A DNA stretch of 57,012 bases from Moritella sp. PE36 (GTDB lineage Bacteria > Pseudomonadota > Gammaproteobacteria > Enterobacterales > Moritellaceae), in assembly GCF_000170855.1 (NCBI RefSeq), contig NZ_ABCQ01000026.1, forward strand, positions 1 through 57,012, given 5' to 3'. This document shows positions 25,047-40,774 of this stretch, in pieces; position 1 is the stretch's first letter; every line of letters starts with the position of its first letter. Below the pieces are notes generated by a model. That model ran no database searches. It saw nothing but the letters and a program-made list of their open reading frames with translations, and had not been told where the DNA came from. The position numbers and the translations under genes are program-made.

Positions 25047-25313
25047 CTACTTACACTCACCTTCAGAATAACCACGCACTGTTACATCAGAACATGCACC
25101 ACATGCGTTACTGTATGTTTTCAGTTCACCTGACTCCGTAGTGCCACATACAGGGCGATAATCCATCGTACACATCTGTGGACGCTCATCTGGGCAGCTA
25201 TTGCTGTAGCTTGGCAATATCGGTAATGGCTTTGCTGTTTGTTCTGTAGTTTCGGTACTACTACATGCCGCTAAAGCAAATACTGTCAATGCTAATAAAA
25301 TCGTTTTTTTCAT
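25047..25313 (-). CDS. Small lipoprotein with a Kazal-type domain
   Basis: An 88-residue lipoprotein: signal with lipobox LAAC (Cys17), a short Ser/Thr/Pro linker, then a Cys-rich domain with the Kazal-type spacing, including CTMDYRPVCG, YSNACGACSD and a final GEC. The Kazal hallmark VCG...TYxNxC is clear; eukaryotic members are serine protease inhibitors. Residues at the presumed reactive loop (after the second Cys, TMDYRP) would set specificity. In bacteria such lipoproteins are found in marine gammaproteobacteria and their targets are generally untested. The mature protein is predicted to sit in the envelope, where disulfides can form. It is monocistronic, downstream of cls on the same strand with a 123-bp gap. 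Confidence 0.85.
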   Translation of the reverse strand: MKKTILLALTVFALAACSSTETTEQTAKPLPILPSYSNSCPDERPQMCTMDYRPVCGTTESGELKTYSNACGACSDVTVRGYSEGECK

Positions 25314-25436
25314 CTGAATTCCAGCCCTTCATTGATTGCTAATACTTTGTTGCTCGTGATTTGTGGTTAGTCATTAATTGTTAGATATTGCCAACTCTTT
25401 ATTAACTCTTTCTTATAAACGCTTTCTTATTCATGC

Positions 25437-26909
25437 TTATAATAACGGATTAAATAAGTAAAATAGACTTTCTAAAAATCGTTGAACTCGACCTCGTTGT
25501 CGCCATTGAGTTAGGCATACTTGATGAGAATGGGCGATGTAAGATAACTGTAATTGATAAAGTTCATCAATAAAAGGGGATTTATCAATCAGTAATGTGA
25601 CTTCAAAATTTAACCAAAAACTGCGCTTATCTAAATTGACTGTACCGACTAAACATAGCTCATTATCCACCAGAATACTTTTAGTGTGCAGTAAGCCATT
25701 TTGGTATTGATAAATTTCGACACCGCATACCAGCAACTCATCAAAAAAACCTTTGCAGGCATAATCCACCATACGTGAATCATTCTTCGCTGGTAGAATA
25801 ATCTGCACTTTTACGCCGCGGGCGCTGGCGGTTTTAAGAGCCGCTTGCAAGGCTTCATCTGGCACAAAATAAGGCGTGGTTAGAATTAAAGATTTTTGTG
25901 CTGAATAAATCGCTGACACCAATACTTGATGAATATTATCATCATCAAAATAAGGTCCAGATGGGATCATTTGCACATGACTGCACTCATCGAATACCGG
26001 GCTTTCCTTGTATTTAGACTCCGTAGTATTAACTAAACTGTCCCCCGTTTCCATCTCCCAATCCCATTCCAACAGCGAGCCGGTAATAGGAATAATAGGC
26101 CCTTGCATGCGGATCATAATATCAACCCACTCACCGACCCCTGCGTTTTGTTTAAAGACCTCAGGATCAACCAAATTCATACTACCGGTATAACCCACAT
26201 GGCTATCAATCGCGATAAGCTTACGGTGCATACGTAAATCTTGACGATGAAAGAATATCCGCATCGGCCCAACGGGCAGCACTTCAACAAGGTGAATACC
26301 GGCCTGCTTAAATAGTTTAGGCCAACGGCTTTTAAAAAATGACGAACTGCCGACCGAATCGAGCATGACGCGACAATCGACGCCACGTTTGGCGGCATGA
26401 ATCAGCGCGCGAGCAACCTGGTCTGTTTTACCGCCCACCGCCCATATATAAAACTCGAGATACACAACTTGAGTAGCAGTATCCACATCCGCTATTATTT
26501 GCTCAAGAATACAGTGAGGGCTGGTTAATAACGTCAGTTGATTACCGGTCACGGCTGGCATTTGAAAACGCCCATAAATCAACTCACGCAATGGGGTAAC
26601 TAAGCTTCTCTTATCCGCATCACAAGCGATCAGATACGGTGCTGCACATAGATTAATCCGTTGGGTAAAAGGACCGAGCATTGCTGCGGCTCTTTGCACG
26701 CGTTTTTTACCTAAGTACAGCTCACCAAAAATAAGATAAATAATGACACCAGCAAACGGTAACGCGTAAATTACAGCTAACCAAGCCAACGATATACTCG
26801 CAGGACGTCGCTTAGTGATAACCCGAAATGATACTAATATAATTATCACTGCATGCAGAAAAACCAGCAGTAAGGTAATAAAATTAGTAAACGAATCCCA
26901 CTTATCCAT
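25437..26909 (-). CDS. cls: Cardiolipin synthase, phospholipase D type
   Basis: Inner-membrane enzyme that condenses two phosphatidylglycerol molecules to cardiolipin and glycerol. The 490-residue chain has two N-terminal membrane helices (about residues 8-28 and 38-60) and two HKD motifs: HRKLIAIDSHVGYTGSMN (first) and HTKSILVDNELCLVGTVN (second), each followed by the conserved Asn. The length matches E. coli ClsA. Its ATG lies inside the last codons of arcB, with an 8-base overlap and no independent Shine-Dalgarno sequence, so it is translationally coupled to arcB. Such linkage is unusual and suggests the transporting membrane lipid is made together with the redox sensor. Confidence 0.95.
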   Translation of the reverse strand: MDKWDSFTNFITLLLVFLHAVIIILVSFRVITKRRPASISLAWLAVIYALPFAGVIIYLIFGELYLGKKRVQRAAAMLGPFTQRINLCAAPYLIACDADKRSLVTPLRELIYGRFQMPAVTGNQLTLLTSPHCILEQIIADVDTATQVVYLEFYIWAVGGKTDQVARALIHAAKRGVDCRVMLDSVGSSSFFKSRWPKLFKQAGIHLVEVLPVGPMRIFFHRQDLRMHRKLIAIDSHVGYTGSMNLVDPEVFKQNAGVGEWVDIMIRMQGPIIPITGSLLEWDWEMETGDSLVNTTESKYKESPVFDECSHVQMIPSGPYFDDDNIHQVLVSAIYSAQKSLILTTPYFVPDEALQAALKTASARGVKVQIILPAKNDSRMVDYACKGFFDELLVCGVEIYQYQNGLLHTKSILVDNELCLVGTVNLDKRSFWLNFEVTLLIDKSPFIDELYQLQLSYIAHSHQVCLTQWRQRGRVQRFLESLFYLFNPLL

Positions 26910-29250
26910 TTTGGTTCTCGATCCAGGTCTTCAGACGCTTAACGTCATATTTATATTCAGTATTAATCTGCTCAACCCAATCATCAATATTTTCCCACCA
27001 TGTAGGTTGCTCGGGTGACTGGGCTAATTGTGATACCTGCTGGATCCGTATTAATCCAACCGACCCTGCCGCGCCTTTAATTTTATGGGCTTCGTCAACA
27101 ATCGCATCTTGATCTCGCGCTGTTAAATTAGTGTTCAACAACGTCAAATAATGCGGCATTGTTTGTTCAAACAAACGCACACTTTGCAGTAATAAATCTT
27201 TACCTAAGGTGTCGAGATATTGTTGTAACAAATCAATATCAAGATATTCATCCAGCATTTCTTTCTCATCAGCAACCCCATCAGGGGTATAATGCAGCTT
27301 AGGTTCATCCCCTTTTTCTACCTTGCTAAATAAGCGACTGATCACACCGGTTACGGCATTGATAGATACTGGTTTACTGATTGCATCATCCATGCCTTTC
27401 TCAATATATTCTTGACGATTATTAATGACATTAGCAGTTAGCGCGACCACTGGCGGTAACTCAAGTGTTTTATTCTCGCGTAATATTTTAATAATTTCAA
27501 ACCCAGAAATATCAGGTAAATTAATATCTAAGAAAATTAAATCATAGCTATTATTCTCTGCCATTTGGATAGCGCTACGACCATCAACAGCCACTTCCAC
27601 AGTATGACCGAGTTTATTTAAAATTGCGGTACACACAGTAACATTCAGTTCGATATCTTCGACCAGTAGTATAGACAGTTTAGTTTGCTCACTGTCAGTA
27701 GTACCACTCGGTAGTAAACTATCCACACCATCCACATCAAACTCGATGGTGAAACATGAACCTTTACCTAATTCACTGCTGACCCAGATATCACCACCCA
27801 TTGCCGTCATTAAACTCTTGGCGACAGACAAACCAATACCCGTACCCGTCGCACGCTTACTGCCTTGTTCCTGATAATACATCGCGAATATCTTATCTTG
27901 GCCATCGGCAGAAATACCAATGCCGGTATCCTCTACTTCAAAGGTTAGACCAATTTTGTTATTCGCTTCCTCACTGGTAAATATCCGGATACTAATTTCA
28001 CCTGAATCGGTAAACTTAACGGCATTAGACACCAAGTTCCACAATACTTGGCGCATTCGCGTACCATCGGCATTGATAAAATCGGGAATATCGCCAAATA
28101 TATCAAATGCTAACACCAAGCCTTTTTGTTCTACTTGAAGCAGTGCTAGCGTTTCAATATCATTAAGAAAACTTCTGAATTCAATCGGTTGATTTACGAT
28201 CTCAAATTTACGACGGTCAAATTTATCTAAATCAATAATATCATTAAAGATATTACCCATTGTATGCGCGCTAACATAAATAGTATTTAAGTGCTGACGT
28301 TGCTCAGCATTAAGCGAGCTATCAAGTAAGATCCGGCTTAAACCAACGACACCATTTAACGGCGTGCGTAATTCATGGCTAATGGTCGAAATAAATGTGG
28401 TTTTATCCCGGCTGGCTTTTTCTAATGCATCTTGGTATTTTTTGCGTTCGGTAATGTCACGGCCATAACCCAGTACCCCGATATATTCATTTCGTTGCCC
28501 AAAGAAAGGGACCTTTCGCAGTTCAAAGCAAGCCTTATGTCCATCCGGGTAAGTTAACCACTGTTCATAGGTTTCCGGTAATTTGGTATTAAGCACGGCT
28601 TTGTCTGTTGCCGCAAATTTAGCCGCGATTTCAGTATCAAAAGCATCAAACGGCGTCAAACCAATAAGCTCTTTTTCGATCTTACCCGTGAGCGCTTCCA
28701 TGGCTAAGTTACAACCAGAAAATTGCCCCTGTTCATTACTGTAATAAACCAGATCTGGCGAGCTATCAATAAATGAACGTACTAATGCAGACCGCTCTTC
28801 AACAATAAGTTGTGCTTGCTCACGATGAAATACTTCATTCTCCAAATCTTTGAAGGCCTGGTTTCTATCTGCTTCCGCTTTTTTACGCTCTTCAAACTCA
28901 GCATTCAGTTCAATAAGGTTAACTTGTAACTCTTGTTGTAACTGTAAATCACGGGCACGGACTTCTTGTAGTTTGTAGACCATTTTACTGAGTCGTTTTC
29001 GTGAATGTTCGAGTTGCTGAACGACGATAGAGAGAAAAAACACCACCCAAGGCGTAATGATAATCGCAAATAAAATTGCCGCATATAGATCATCAAGTTT
29101 AACCTGACCACGTAGAATATAATTAATGCTAGCTTGAATAGTAATCGAAAAGAAAATAACCGTAGCGGCGGAGAGGATACTAAAACGAATAACGCCCAAT
29201 TTAGTGAGCATATCAACATAGTATTGAGCCCAAGCTCTGATTTTCATCAT
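26902..29250 (-). CDS. arcB: ArcB, aerobic respiration control sensor kinase
   Basis: Tripartite hybrid histidine kinase that senses respiratory quinone redox state and phosphorylates ArcA. Two N-terminal membrane helices are followed by a coiled coil (about 85-150), a PAS domain (about 155-270), a histidine kinase with His292 in SHELRTP, an ATPase domain with DTGIGI and GTGIGL boxes, a receiver with Asp575 in FLDINLPD, and an Hpt domain with His722 in AHKIKGAAGS. The two redox-active cysteines known from E. coli are at the same numbers, Cys180 (FSGCN) and Cys241 (KACFE), so disulfide switching should be conserved. The 782-residue length is normal. Methionines 1 and 2 are both possible starts. 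cls follows with an overlap, and gltBD lies nearby as in E. coli. Confidence 0.97.
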   Translation of the reverse strand: MMKIRAWAQYYVDMLTKLGVIRFSILSAATVIFFSITIQASINYILRGQVKLDDLYAAILFAIIITPWVVFFLSIVVQQLEHSRKRLSKMVYKLQEVRARDLQLQQELQVNLIELNAEFEERKKAEADRNQAFKDLENEVFHREQAQLIVEERSALVRSFIDSSPDLVYYSNEQGQFSGCNLAMEALTGKIEKELIGLTPFDAFDTEIAAKFAATDKAVLNTKLPETYEQWLTYPDGHKACFELRKVPFFGQRNEYIGVLGYGRDITERKKYQDALEKASRDKTTFISTISHELRTPLNGVVGLSRILLDSSLNAEQRQHLNTIYVSAHTMGNIFNDIIDLDKFDRRKFEIVNQPIEFRSFLNDIETLALLQVEQKGLVLAFDIFGDIPDFINADGTRMRQVLWNLVSNAVKFTDSGEISIRIFTSEEANNKIGLTFEVEDTGIGISADGQDKIFAMYYQEQGSKRATGTGIGLSVAKSLMTAMGGDIWVSSELGKGSCFTIEFDVDGVDSLLPSGTTDSEQTKLSILLVEDIELNVTVCTAILNKLGHTVEVAVDGRSAIQMAENNSYDLIFLDINLPDISGFEIIKILRENKTLELPPVVALTANVINNRQEYIEKGMDDAISKPVSINAVTGVISRLFSKVEKGDEPKLHYTPDGVADEKEMLDEYLDIDLLQQYLDTLGKDLLLQSVRLFEQTMPHYLTLLNTNLTARDQDAIVDEAHKIKGAAGSVGLIRIQQVSQLAQSPEQPTWWENIDDWVEQINTEYKYDVKRLKTWIENQNG

Positions 29251-29340
29251 GGTGTACCCATATTAATAAAATTATCTAGATAATTAATAATATACGATAG
29301 AATATAAGCAAACCACAGGAAAATTAAGCTTTTAATCAAT

Positions 29341-31203
29341 CTAAGATTTTAATAAGTCGAAATTTAATTCCACCATTGCAGGCTCACGCTCCTCATCGCG
29401 ATATACACAATACTGATTGCGGCCATTTTCCTTTGCGAGGTACAAAGCCTTATCCGCATTTTCAAGTAATTGTGCTTCCGAACTTTCATCTTCAGGGCAC
29501 ATAGTGGCAACACCAATACTGAGTGTGACATGTTTTGCCGCCTTAGAGTGAGTATGTTCAATTGCTAAGTTTTCAACCGCAGCAATGATTTTTATGGCAA
29601 GACGAATGGCCCCTTCTTCGTCGGTATTTGGTAAAATAACTGCAAATTCTTCACCTCCATAACGCGCGACTAAATCCGCACCGCGATGGACCTGCTCATC
29701 CATCACTTGGGCAATGTTAGCGAGCACGGTATCACCCATTGGGTGGCCGTAATTATCATTGTATAATTTGAAACTATCAACATCGCAGAACAACAACGAC
29801 ATTTCTTTAACTTCGCGATGATGGGTTGACCAATAATGCTGTAACTTACTATCAAACGTGCGTCGATTAGCTATTTTAGTCAGTTCATCGATTGAACTTA
29901 GTTCGTCAAATTTTTCTATCGCCTGTTCGAGTTCATGCTCGATACGCTTACGTTCGGTTAAGTCTCGGTAGATAATTAAAATACCACTTTCACCATTGGT
30001 ACTATTCACATAGCGCTGTTTACATATTTCATACCAGCGTGGTTCTTGATCTGAAAAATGCAAAAATTCCTCATAGCGAACCGATTTCCCATCCACTAAT
30101 AATTGATTTTCTTGTTCCAATAACCAAGATTTTTTATCGTGACTAAACAGGTGTTGTCTATCCATACCAATTAAATCAGCATGTTTAACACCAACAACCT
30201 CGCAATAGCCATGATTGGCACCAACATACTTACCATTACCATTCATAAAGGCAACCGGGTCTGGCGTCGCATTAATGACCGAGTTTAATAAACTATTATT
30301 ACGGCTTAACTCAGCCTCAATGCGTAAGTGCTCACCGTTCTCACTCAGCAGACGTTCATTAAGTTCCATCACTTCCGTTTGGTCATTCGATACTGTTAAG
30401 ATCGCGACCACTTTTTGATGCTCGTCATACAGTGGATATTTGATGGTTTGCAATAAAATATTATTGTCATCAACCGTACTCCACTCTTCATATTCTTGGA
30501 TCTCACCAGTAAGTACCGACTTTTCATAAGACTTGATTTGTTCCAGCTTGGAAGCACTATAAAAATCGTGTTCAAAATAGCCACTCACTTGCTCTACCGA
30601 TTGGCCAAATTGAGTCGCCCATGATGGTGAGCAATTTAAGATGAGACCATCCAATGTTTTGATATGAATAAATGCCGAGTTGGAAGAAAACAAACTGTTA
30701 ATGATTTGCCCATCCATATCCCAAGGAGAAATGGTAGAAGAATTAGTATCAATATGCTCAATCTGACACAACCAAGCCCGACGACCTTGATAGTTTATTT
30801 GCACCGCACTATAACGTAACGTTTTCTTTAATTGCTTTATATGAAAAACATCATTGGTTACAGACGTTTGATCTGTTAGGTGGGATAGACGCTCAAAGCA
30901 GCACTTAGCAACAATATGACTGGTATTATTATCTTGATCAAAAATAGCGGTTATTGCCGGATTAGCATAACGTATCGTGGCTTTTTTGACATCGAGAACA
31001 AGTGTTGGGGTTGCTGAAAATGTCAGTAATCCTTTATAGGTAGCGACTTTGCGTGATAGCGTTAATATCACCAGCATACTCATTAATAAGGCTGCCACAA
31101 CCAGCCAAAACGTGATCATGATAGGGGTGTTTGTAGATAACTCAGTAATACCCTGCCACCAATTTAATATTGGCTGCATAAAAGATTGATAATTAAAATC
31201 CAT
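29341..31203 (-). CDS. Membrane-bound PAS-GGDEF diguanylate cyclase
   Basis: A 620-residue cyclic-di-GMP synthase. One membrane helix lies near residues 25-45. It is followed by PAS-like segments, the first around TPTLVLDVKKATIRYANPAI, a second around LIHIKTLDGLILNCSPSW-type sequence, and a clear third (TPDPVAFMNGNGKYVGANHG) ending in IIYRDLTERKRIE. The C-terminal GGDEF domain reads RYGGEEF, an active variant, with the inhibitory-site RxxD (RGAD) five residues before it. There is no EAL domain. I chose the ATG at 31203 over a GTG eight codons earlier. It lies 90 bases upstream of arcB on the same strand and could be read into it. PAS domains suggest redox, light or small-molecule input; the signal is unknown. 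Confidence 0.92.
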   Translation of the reverse strand: MDFNYQSFMQPILNWWQGITELSTNTPIMITFWLVVAALLMSMLVILTLSRKVATYKGLLTFSATPTLVLDVKKATIRYANPAITAIFDQDNNTSHIVAKCCFERLSHLTDQTSVTNDVFHIKQLKKTLRYSAVQINYQGRRAWLCQIEHIDTNSSTISPWDMDGQIINSLFSSNSAFIHIKTLDGLILNCSPSWATQFGQSVEQVSGYFEHDFYSASKLEQIKSYEKSVLTGEIQEYEEWSTVDDNNILLQTIKYPLYDEHQKVVAILTVSNDQTEVMELNERLLSENGEHLRIEAELSRNNSLLNSVINATPDPVAFMNGNGKYVGANHGYCEVVGVKHADLIGMDRQHLFSHDKKSWLLEQENQLLVDGKSVRYEEFLHFSDQEPRWYEICKQRYVNSTNGESGILIIYRDLTERKRIEHELEQAIEKFDELSSIDELTKIANRRTFDSKLQHYWSTHHREVKEMSLLFCDVDSFKLYNDNYGHPMGDTVLANIAQVMDEQVHRGADLVARYGGEEFAVILPNTDEEGAIRLAIKIIAAVENLAIEHTHSKAAKHVTLSIGVATMCPEDESSEAQLLENADKALYLAKENGRNQYCVYRDEEREPAMVELNFDLLKS

Positions 31204-31725
31204 ATTTCCGCCCAAGATCCATCTCACACTGATGGACCATAAAACACCAAAATAAGCACACTGTAAAGCAATTATGATGAAAATTACCGCCAGCGCGCAT
31301 TTTTGTTTTACATACTTTAGTACTAGGTAACATAAACTAAATAAATCAATGCATTATTAGAATAAAAAATATAAATGGCATACAACAACATCAATAACAG
31401 CTTAAACATAATTAAAAAATCACACAATGTCATATATCCAAAATAAAAAACTAAATTTTGAATAATCCTCAGTTTTTTTTGTAGTTTATTGACCAATACC
31501 AAAACAAATGGCCCATTTACTTAAAAAGGTGATAAGTGACTCAGAATACATTTTTAGATTGACCTAAGTATTAATTCTGGTAAGTTTGGCAGGTTAGCCA
31601 ATTTTCGGCTTTTGGAAATTTTAACGATTTATCTATTTTTGTATGTATTTTGTACCTGTGAGTAGAAGCTCAATATAGGCATATATATTTAGTATTTAGT
31701 GAATTGAATGCAAGGGAGAAGTGCA
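31204..31725. other. Long AT-rich gap between the cyclase gene and gltB
   Basis: About 520 bases without a convincing gene, holding the divergent promoters. In the gltB leader, TTGGC/GCCAA (31586-31601) and AGCC/GGCT (31596-31610) are two overlapping, mutually exclusive hairpins. This is suggestive of a fold switch, but the stems are short. I recognise no riboswitch or named operator. Confidence 0.3.
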
Positions 31726-37610
<5,885 letters not shown>

Positions 37611-37676
37611 CCGCTTATAAAAATGCAGTGTTTAACGGCGCTGTTATTTAGTCGTTAAAGCCTGATATTGCTAATT

Positions 37677-37711
37677 AAAAACGCTAGTATTCATTTTACT
37701 AGCGTTTTTTT
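37677..37711 (+). terminator. Terminator after gltBD
   Basis: A perfect 13-bp stem (AAAAACGCTAGTA/TACTAGCGTTTTT) with a 7-base loop, whose right arm runs into Ts. Its A-rich left arm makes it likely to work in both directions. Confidence 0.92.
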
Positions 37712-37796
37712 ATACGTTATTTTCAACTATAAAAACGATAATATATTTAATTATTGACCATTATTTTGTATTATACCCATCCAATTACAAGGAACT

Positions 37797-37832
37797 ATGG
37801 CGCAAATACCTGATAACAATGAACTCGTTTAA
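37797..37832 (+). other. Short open frame overlapping the DUF481 start
   Basis: ATG GCG CAA ... TAA encodes an 11-residue peptide (MAQIPDNNELV). AAGGA lies just before it and it ends 11 bases inside the DUF481 gene, out of frame with it. It may serve to load ribosomes for the real gene, or be chance. Confidence 0.25.
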
Positions 37833-39054
37833 TATCCTCACAACAACTAAATTAACTTTAATTGTTATTAGTATCGCTTTTAGTTTTTTAAGCACCGTAT
37901 TTAGCGTGCCGAGTTTTGCTGCGCAAGAAATAATTTTAGGTGACTATATTAAAACGCAAGCGCCAACCTCATCGAGCGCATCAAGCAGTGTTAGCACCAA
38001 TATTGCCGACAATACCGATGCAGTGACCCTCACTGAAAACAGCCAAGAGATCATACTTGCCGACAGTTTAGGCATAGATGAAGATTGGCTCTGGTTAAAA
38101 TCAGGTGAATTTTTAATTGGTAACATCGAAGACCTCTATGATGAAAAGCTCGCTTTCGATAGTGATGACCTTGGCGATTTAAAAATTAAGTGGTCTGATA
38201 TCAGCCGTATTAACAGTCGTCAGTTATTTACCGTTAGAGCCATTGACGGCCGTATCATTACCGGCACCATTACGCTTGAAGACGGCATGCTTATTATTAG
38301 CAATAACCGACAACACAAAATACCCCAAGACGAGCTAATGACTCTGATCGCTGGTTTAGAGACTGGAGGTAATATTTGGCAAGGGAAAATAACCTTCGGT
38401 GCCAATCTCAGCTCGGGTAATACCAATAAACTCGAATATAATACCAATGCAGAACTTTCTCGTCACACCACTACATCGCGTATTAAAACGTCTTATAGCG
38501 CGATTATCGGGGTGACAGATAATGTTCAGACCGATGAGAACCATCGTTTTTTAATGACCTACGATGTCTATAGTGACAAAGATTTGTTTTTCAGACCGCT
38601 TGATTTAAGTCTATACCGAGACCCATTACAAAATGTAAACAGCCGGATCAATGTCGGTATGGGTATCGGTTATCAATTCATTGACGACGGCGATCAAGCG
38701 TTAGAGATGAACTTAGGACCTTCTTATTTGTATACCAAATATGAATTTAGCGAGACACAACTCAATACGAGTGATTCCAGTCTCGCGGTATCCGTCAGTC
38801 TCGATTATGAGCGTGAAATACATAATCAGATTGATCTAGAATTAAGCTATAAAATAACAGCAACAGAGTCTGAACTTGGCGGCTATTTACAAAACGCCAA
38901 GATGAATTTTGATATTGAACTGACTGACGTGCTCGATTTCGATATCACCTTCTTCTGGGATCGGGTTAATAACCCCCTGCTTAATGTAGACGGTCTGCCG
39001 CTAGAAAAAAATGACTTTCGTATTGCATTTGGCTTAGGTGTTTCTTTTAATTAA
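37819..39054 (+). CDS. DUF481 family outer-membrane protein
   Basis: A 411-residue secreted protein. After a signal peptide (cleavage near SFA/AQE) there is a Ser-rich spacer (about 50-60) between two near-copies of the motif QEIILxD, then a compact domain (about 85-180), then a beta-rich C-terminal half that is the DUF481 barrel. It starts at WQGKITFGANLSSGNTN and ends in Phe-Asn, typical of YdiY-like salt- or acid-induced outer-membrane proteins. The family role is uncertain. It starts at the ATG 37819, for which no Shine-Dalgarno is visible; a short open frame with a good one overlaps this start (see the entry at 37797). It is likely a separate transcript, behind the gltBD terminator. Confidence 0.83.
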   Translation: MNSFNILTTTKLTLIVISIAFSFLSTVFSVPSFAAQEIILGDYIKTQAPTSSSASSSVSTNIADNTDAVTLTENSQEIILADSLGIDEDWLWLKSGEFLIGNIEDLYDEKLAFDSDDLGDLKIKWSDISRINSRQLFTVRAIDGRIITGTITLEDGMLIISNNRQHKIPQDELMTLIAGLETGGNIWQGKITFGANLSSGNTNKLEYNTNAELSRHTTTSRIKTSYSAIIGVTDNVQTDENHRFLMTYDVYSDKDLFFRPLDLSLYRDPLQNVNSRINVGMGIGYQFIDDGDQALEMNLGPSYLYTKYEFSETQLNTSDSSLAVSVSLDYEREIHNQIDLELSYKITATESELGGYLQNAKMNFDIELTDVLDFDITFFWDRVNNPLLNVDGLPLEKNDFRIAFGLGVSFN

Positions 39055-39128
39055 TACCTTACCGAAAAATGAATACCGCAACCAAACTGTGCTAGCATGA
39101 CATTTTTCGAGATAGATTAGAGACAACG

Positions 39129-39824
39129 ATGAAAATAGGTATTATTGGTGCAATGGAGCAGGAAGTTGAGATCCTGCGTGAGCAACTTGATAACGTAACG
39201 ACATTTACGCAAGCCGGTTGTGAGTATTATAGTGGCACACTTGCTGGGCATGATGTTATTTTAAGCAAATCAGGTATTGGCAAAGTTGCAGCAGCTGTAG
39301 CAACAACACTACTACTTGAACATTACAAGCCTGATTACATCATCAATACTGGCTCGGCAGGCGGTTACGATAAAGCGCTTAAAGTTGGCGATGTCGTGAT
39401 CTCAAGTGAAGTACGTCACCACGATGTGGACTTAACCGTATTTGGCTACGAAATCGGTCAATGTGCTCAAAAACCTGCGGCATATATTCCTGATCCACGT
39501 CTTGTTGAAGCAGCTAAAAAAGCGATTTCAGCAGACAGCGACATTAAAACTATCGAAGGTTTAATCTGTACTGGCGATAGCTTTATGTGTGATCCGAAAA
39601 AAGTGGAAGAAGCACGTGCTAACTTCCCGACAATGGCTGCAGTAGAAATGGAAGCGGCGGCAATTGCCCAAACATGTCACCAGTTTGACGTCCCATTTGT
39701 GGTGATCCGTTCATTATCAGATATCGCGGGTAAAGAATCACCAACATCATTTGAAGAATACCTAGTTGTGGCAGCGAAAAACTCATCCGCAATGGTAGTA
39801 AACATGTTACACGAGTTAAAATAA
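39129..39824 (+). CDS. mtnN: MtnN, methylthioadenosine/S-adenosylhomocysteine nucleosidase
   Basis: Cytosolic nucleosidase (Pfs) that removes adenine from methylthioadenosine, S-adenosylhomocysteine and deoxyadenosine. The 231-residue length is typical. It begins [16 protein letters not shown], placing the conserved Glu12 correctly, and has the TGSAGGYD segment, the [12 protein letters not shown] segment with the catalytic Asp, and [10 protein letters not shown] with the substrate-binding Glu. It leads the three-gene run mtnN, CobD/CbiB-like, btuF: the next ATG follows its stop by one base. The step also releases S-ribosylhomocysteine, the LuxS substrate. Confidence 0.97.
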   Translation: MKIGIIGAMEQEVEILREQLDNVTTFTQAGCEYYSGTLAGHDVILSKSGIGKVAAAVATTLLLEHYKPDYIINTGSAGGYDKALKVGDVVISSEVRHHDVDLTVFGYEIGQCAQKPAAYIPDPRLVEAAKKAISADSDIKTIEGLICTGDSFMCDPKKVEEARANFPTMAAVEMEAAAIAQTCHQFDVPFVVIRSLSDIAGKESPTSFEEYLVVAAKNSSAMVVNMLHELK

Positions 39825-39825
39825 C

Positions 39826-40764
39826 ATGAATTTGGCCATGGATTGGACCAGTATGCAGTCAGTATTTATCTTACTGACTGCAATCATCATTGCACGTTTA
39901 CCACTATGCCCACCGCACTTTCACCCGACACAACTGTTAAACTACCTTTTTAGCGCCATTGCAGATAAAGTAAATAACGCACAACGCAGCCCGCAGCAAC
40001 AGTACATCGCCGGCCACCTAGCCATGATCACTATGCTCGGTTTCATTTTAATTATCGCTGCCGTTATTCAATTTATTGTGATTGAAGCCATCATATTTGA
40101 GCTGGTATTATTATTGTGTTTATTACAATGGGAAAAAGTCAGCTTACCCGAAATTGACTTAGGTGACCTGGAAAAGCAAACCATCATCAGCCAAATACAA
40201 CCTCGGACATTGCGGGATTTAGACCAACTATCCTTACTCGGTTTACATAAAGCCAGTATCGAAAATATGTGCTTACGCAATAGTTATCAGTGGTTTGCTG
40301 TTATATTTTGGTATGTCAGCTTGGGTATCTGGCCAGCGATAATTTATCGTACCATTCAATTAATGGCGCATAACTGGAATAGCAAACTACCGATTAATCA
40401 TCAATTTGGTCGTCCTGCAGCGTCCTTACTACAGCTATTAGCGTCACCAGCTCATCTTATACTTGCATGCACATTACGCGGCTTACAGCGCGCTACAAGC
40501 CCATTATCGAATTTAACCAAACAAGCCAAACAATGGCATCACTTTAGCAGTGGTTTTTTATTATCAAGCTTTGCTTATAGCCTTGCGATCCAATTAGGCG
40601 GCCCACGCAAATATCAAGGCACGATGCAGCGCTTTAGCCAACTTGGTCATACCGAAGCCGCACAACGTGGTGATATCAAACGTGCACAACAAAAACTAAC
40701 CTTGGCGTTATTAGTCTGGTTATGTTTTATTACCGCCATCTATCTGCTTATCGCAATTAAATAA
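39826..40764 (+). CDS. CobD/CbiB-like corrinoid membrane protein
   Basis: A 312-residue inner-membrane protein with at least four hydrophobic helices (near residues 12-28, 62-95, 155-175 and 285-308), matching the CobD/CbiB family by overall pattern and by segments RTLRDLDQLSLLGLHKASIE, WPAIIYRTIQLM and LGGPRKYQG. CbiB attaches the aminopropanol arm to adenosylcobyric acid. The rest of the corrin pathway is not in this window, so in this setting it probably serves salvage or modification of imported corrinoids. In vibrios the same order, mtnN then this gene then btuF, is familiar to me. Translation is probably coupled to mtnN because of the 1-base gap. The family call is moderately firm; the reaction is inferred. 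Confidence 0.78.
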   Translation: MNLAMDWTSMQSVFILLTAIIIARLPLCPPHFHPTQLLNYLFSAIADKVNNAQRSPQQQYIAGHLAMITMLGFILIIAAVIQFIVIEAIIFELVLLLCLLQWEKVSLPEIDLGDLEKQTIISQIQPRTLRDLDQLSLLGLHKASIENMCLRNSYQWFAVIFWYVSLGIWPAIIYRTIQLMAHNWNSKLPINHQFGRPAASLLQLLASPAHLILACTLRGLQRATSPLSNLTKQAKQWHHFSSGFLLSSFAYSLAIQLGGPRKYQGTMQRFSQLGHTEAAQRGDIKRAQQKLTLALLVWLCFITAIYLLIAIK

Positions 40765-40774
40765 ATGAGTTTTT

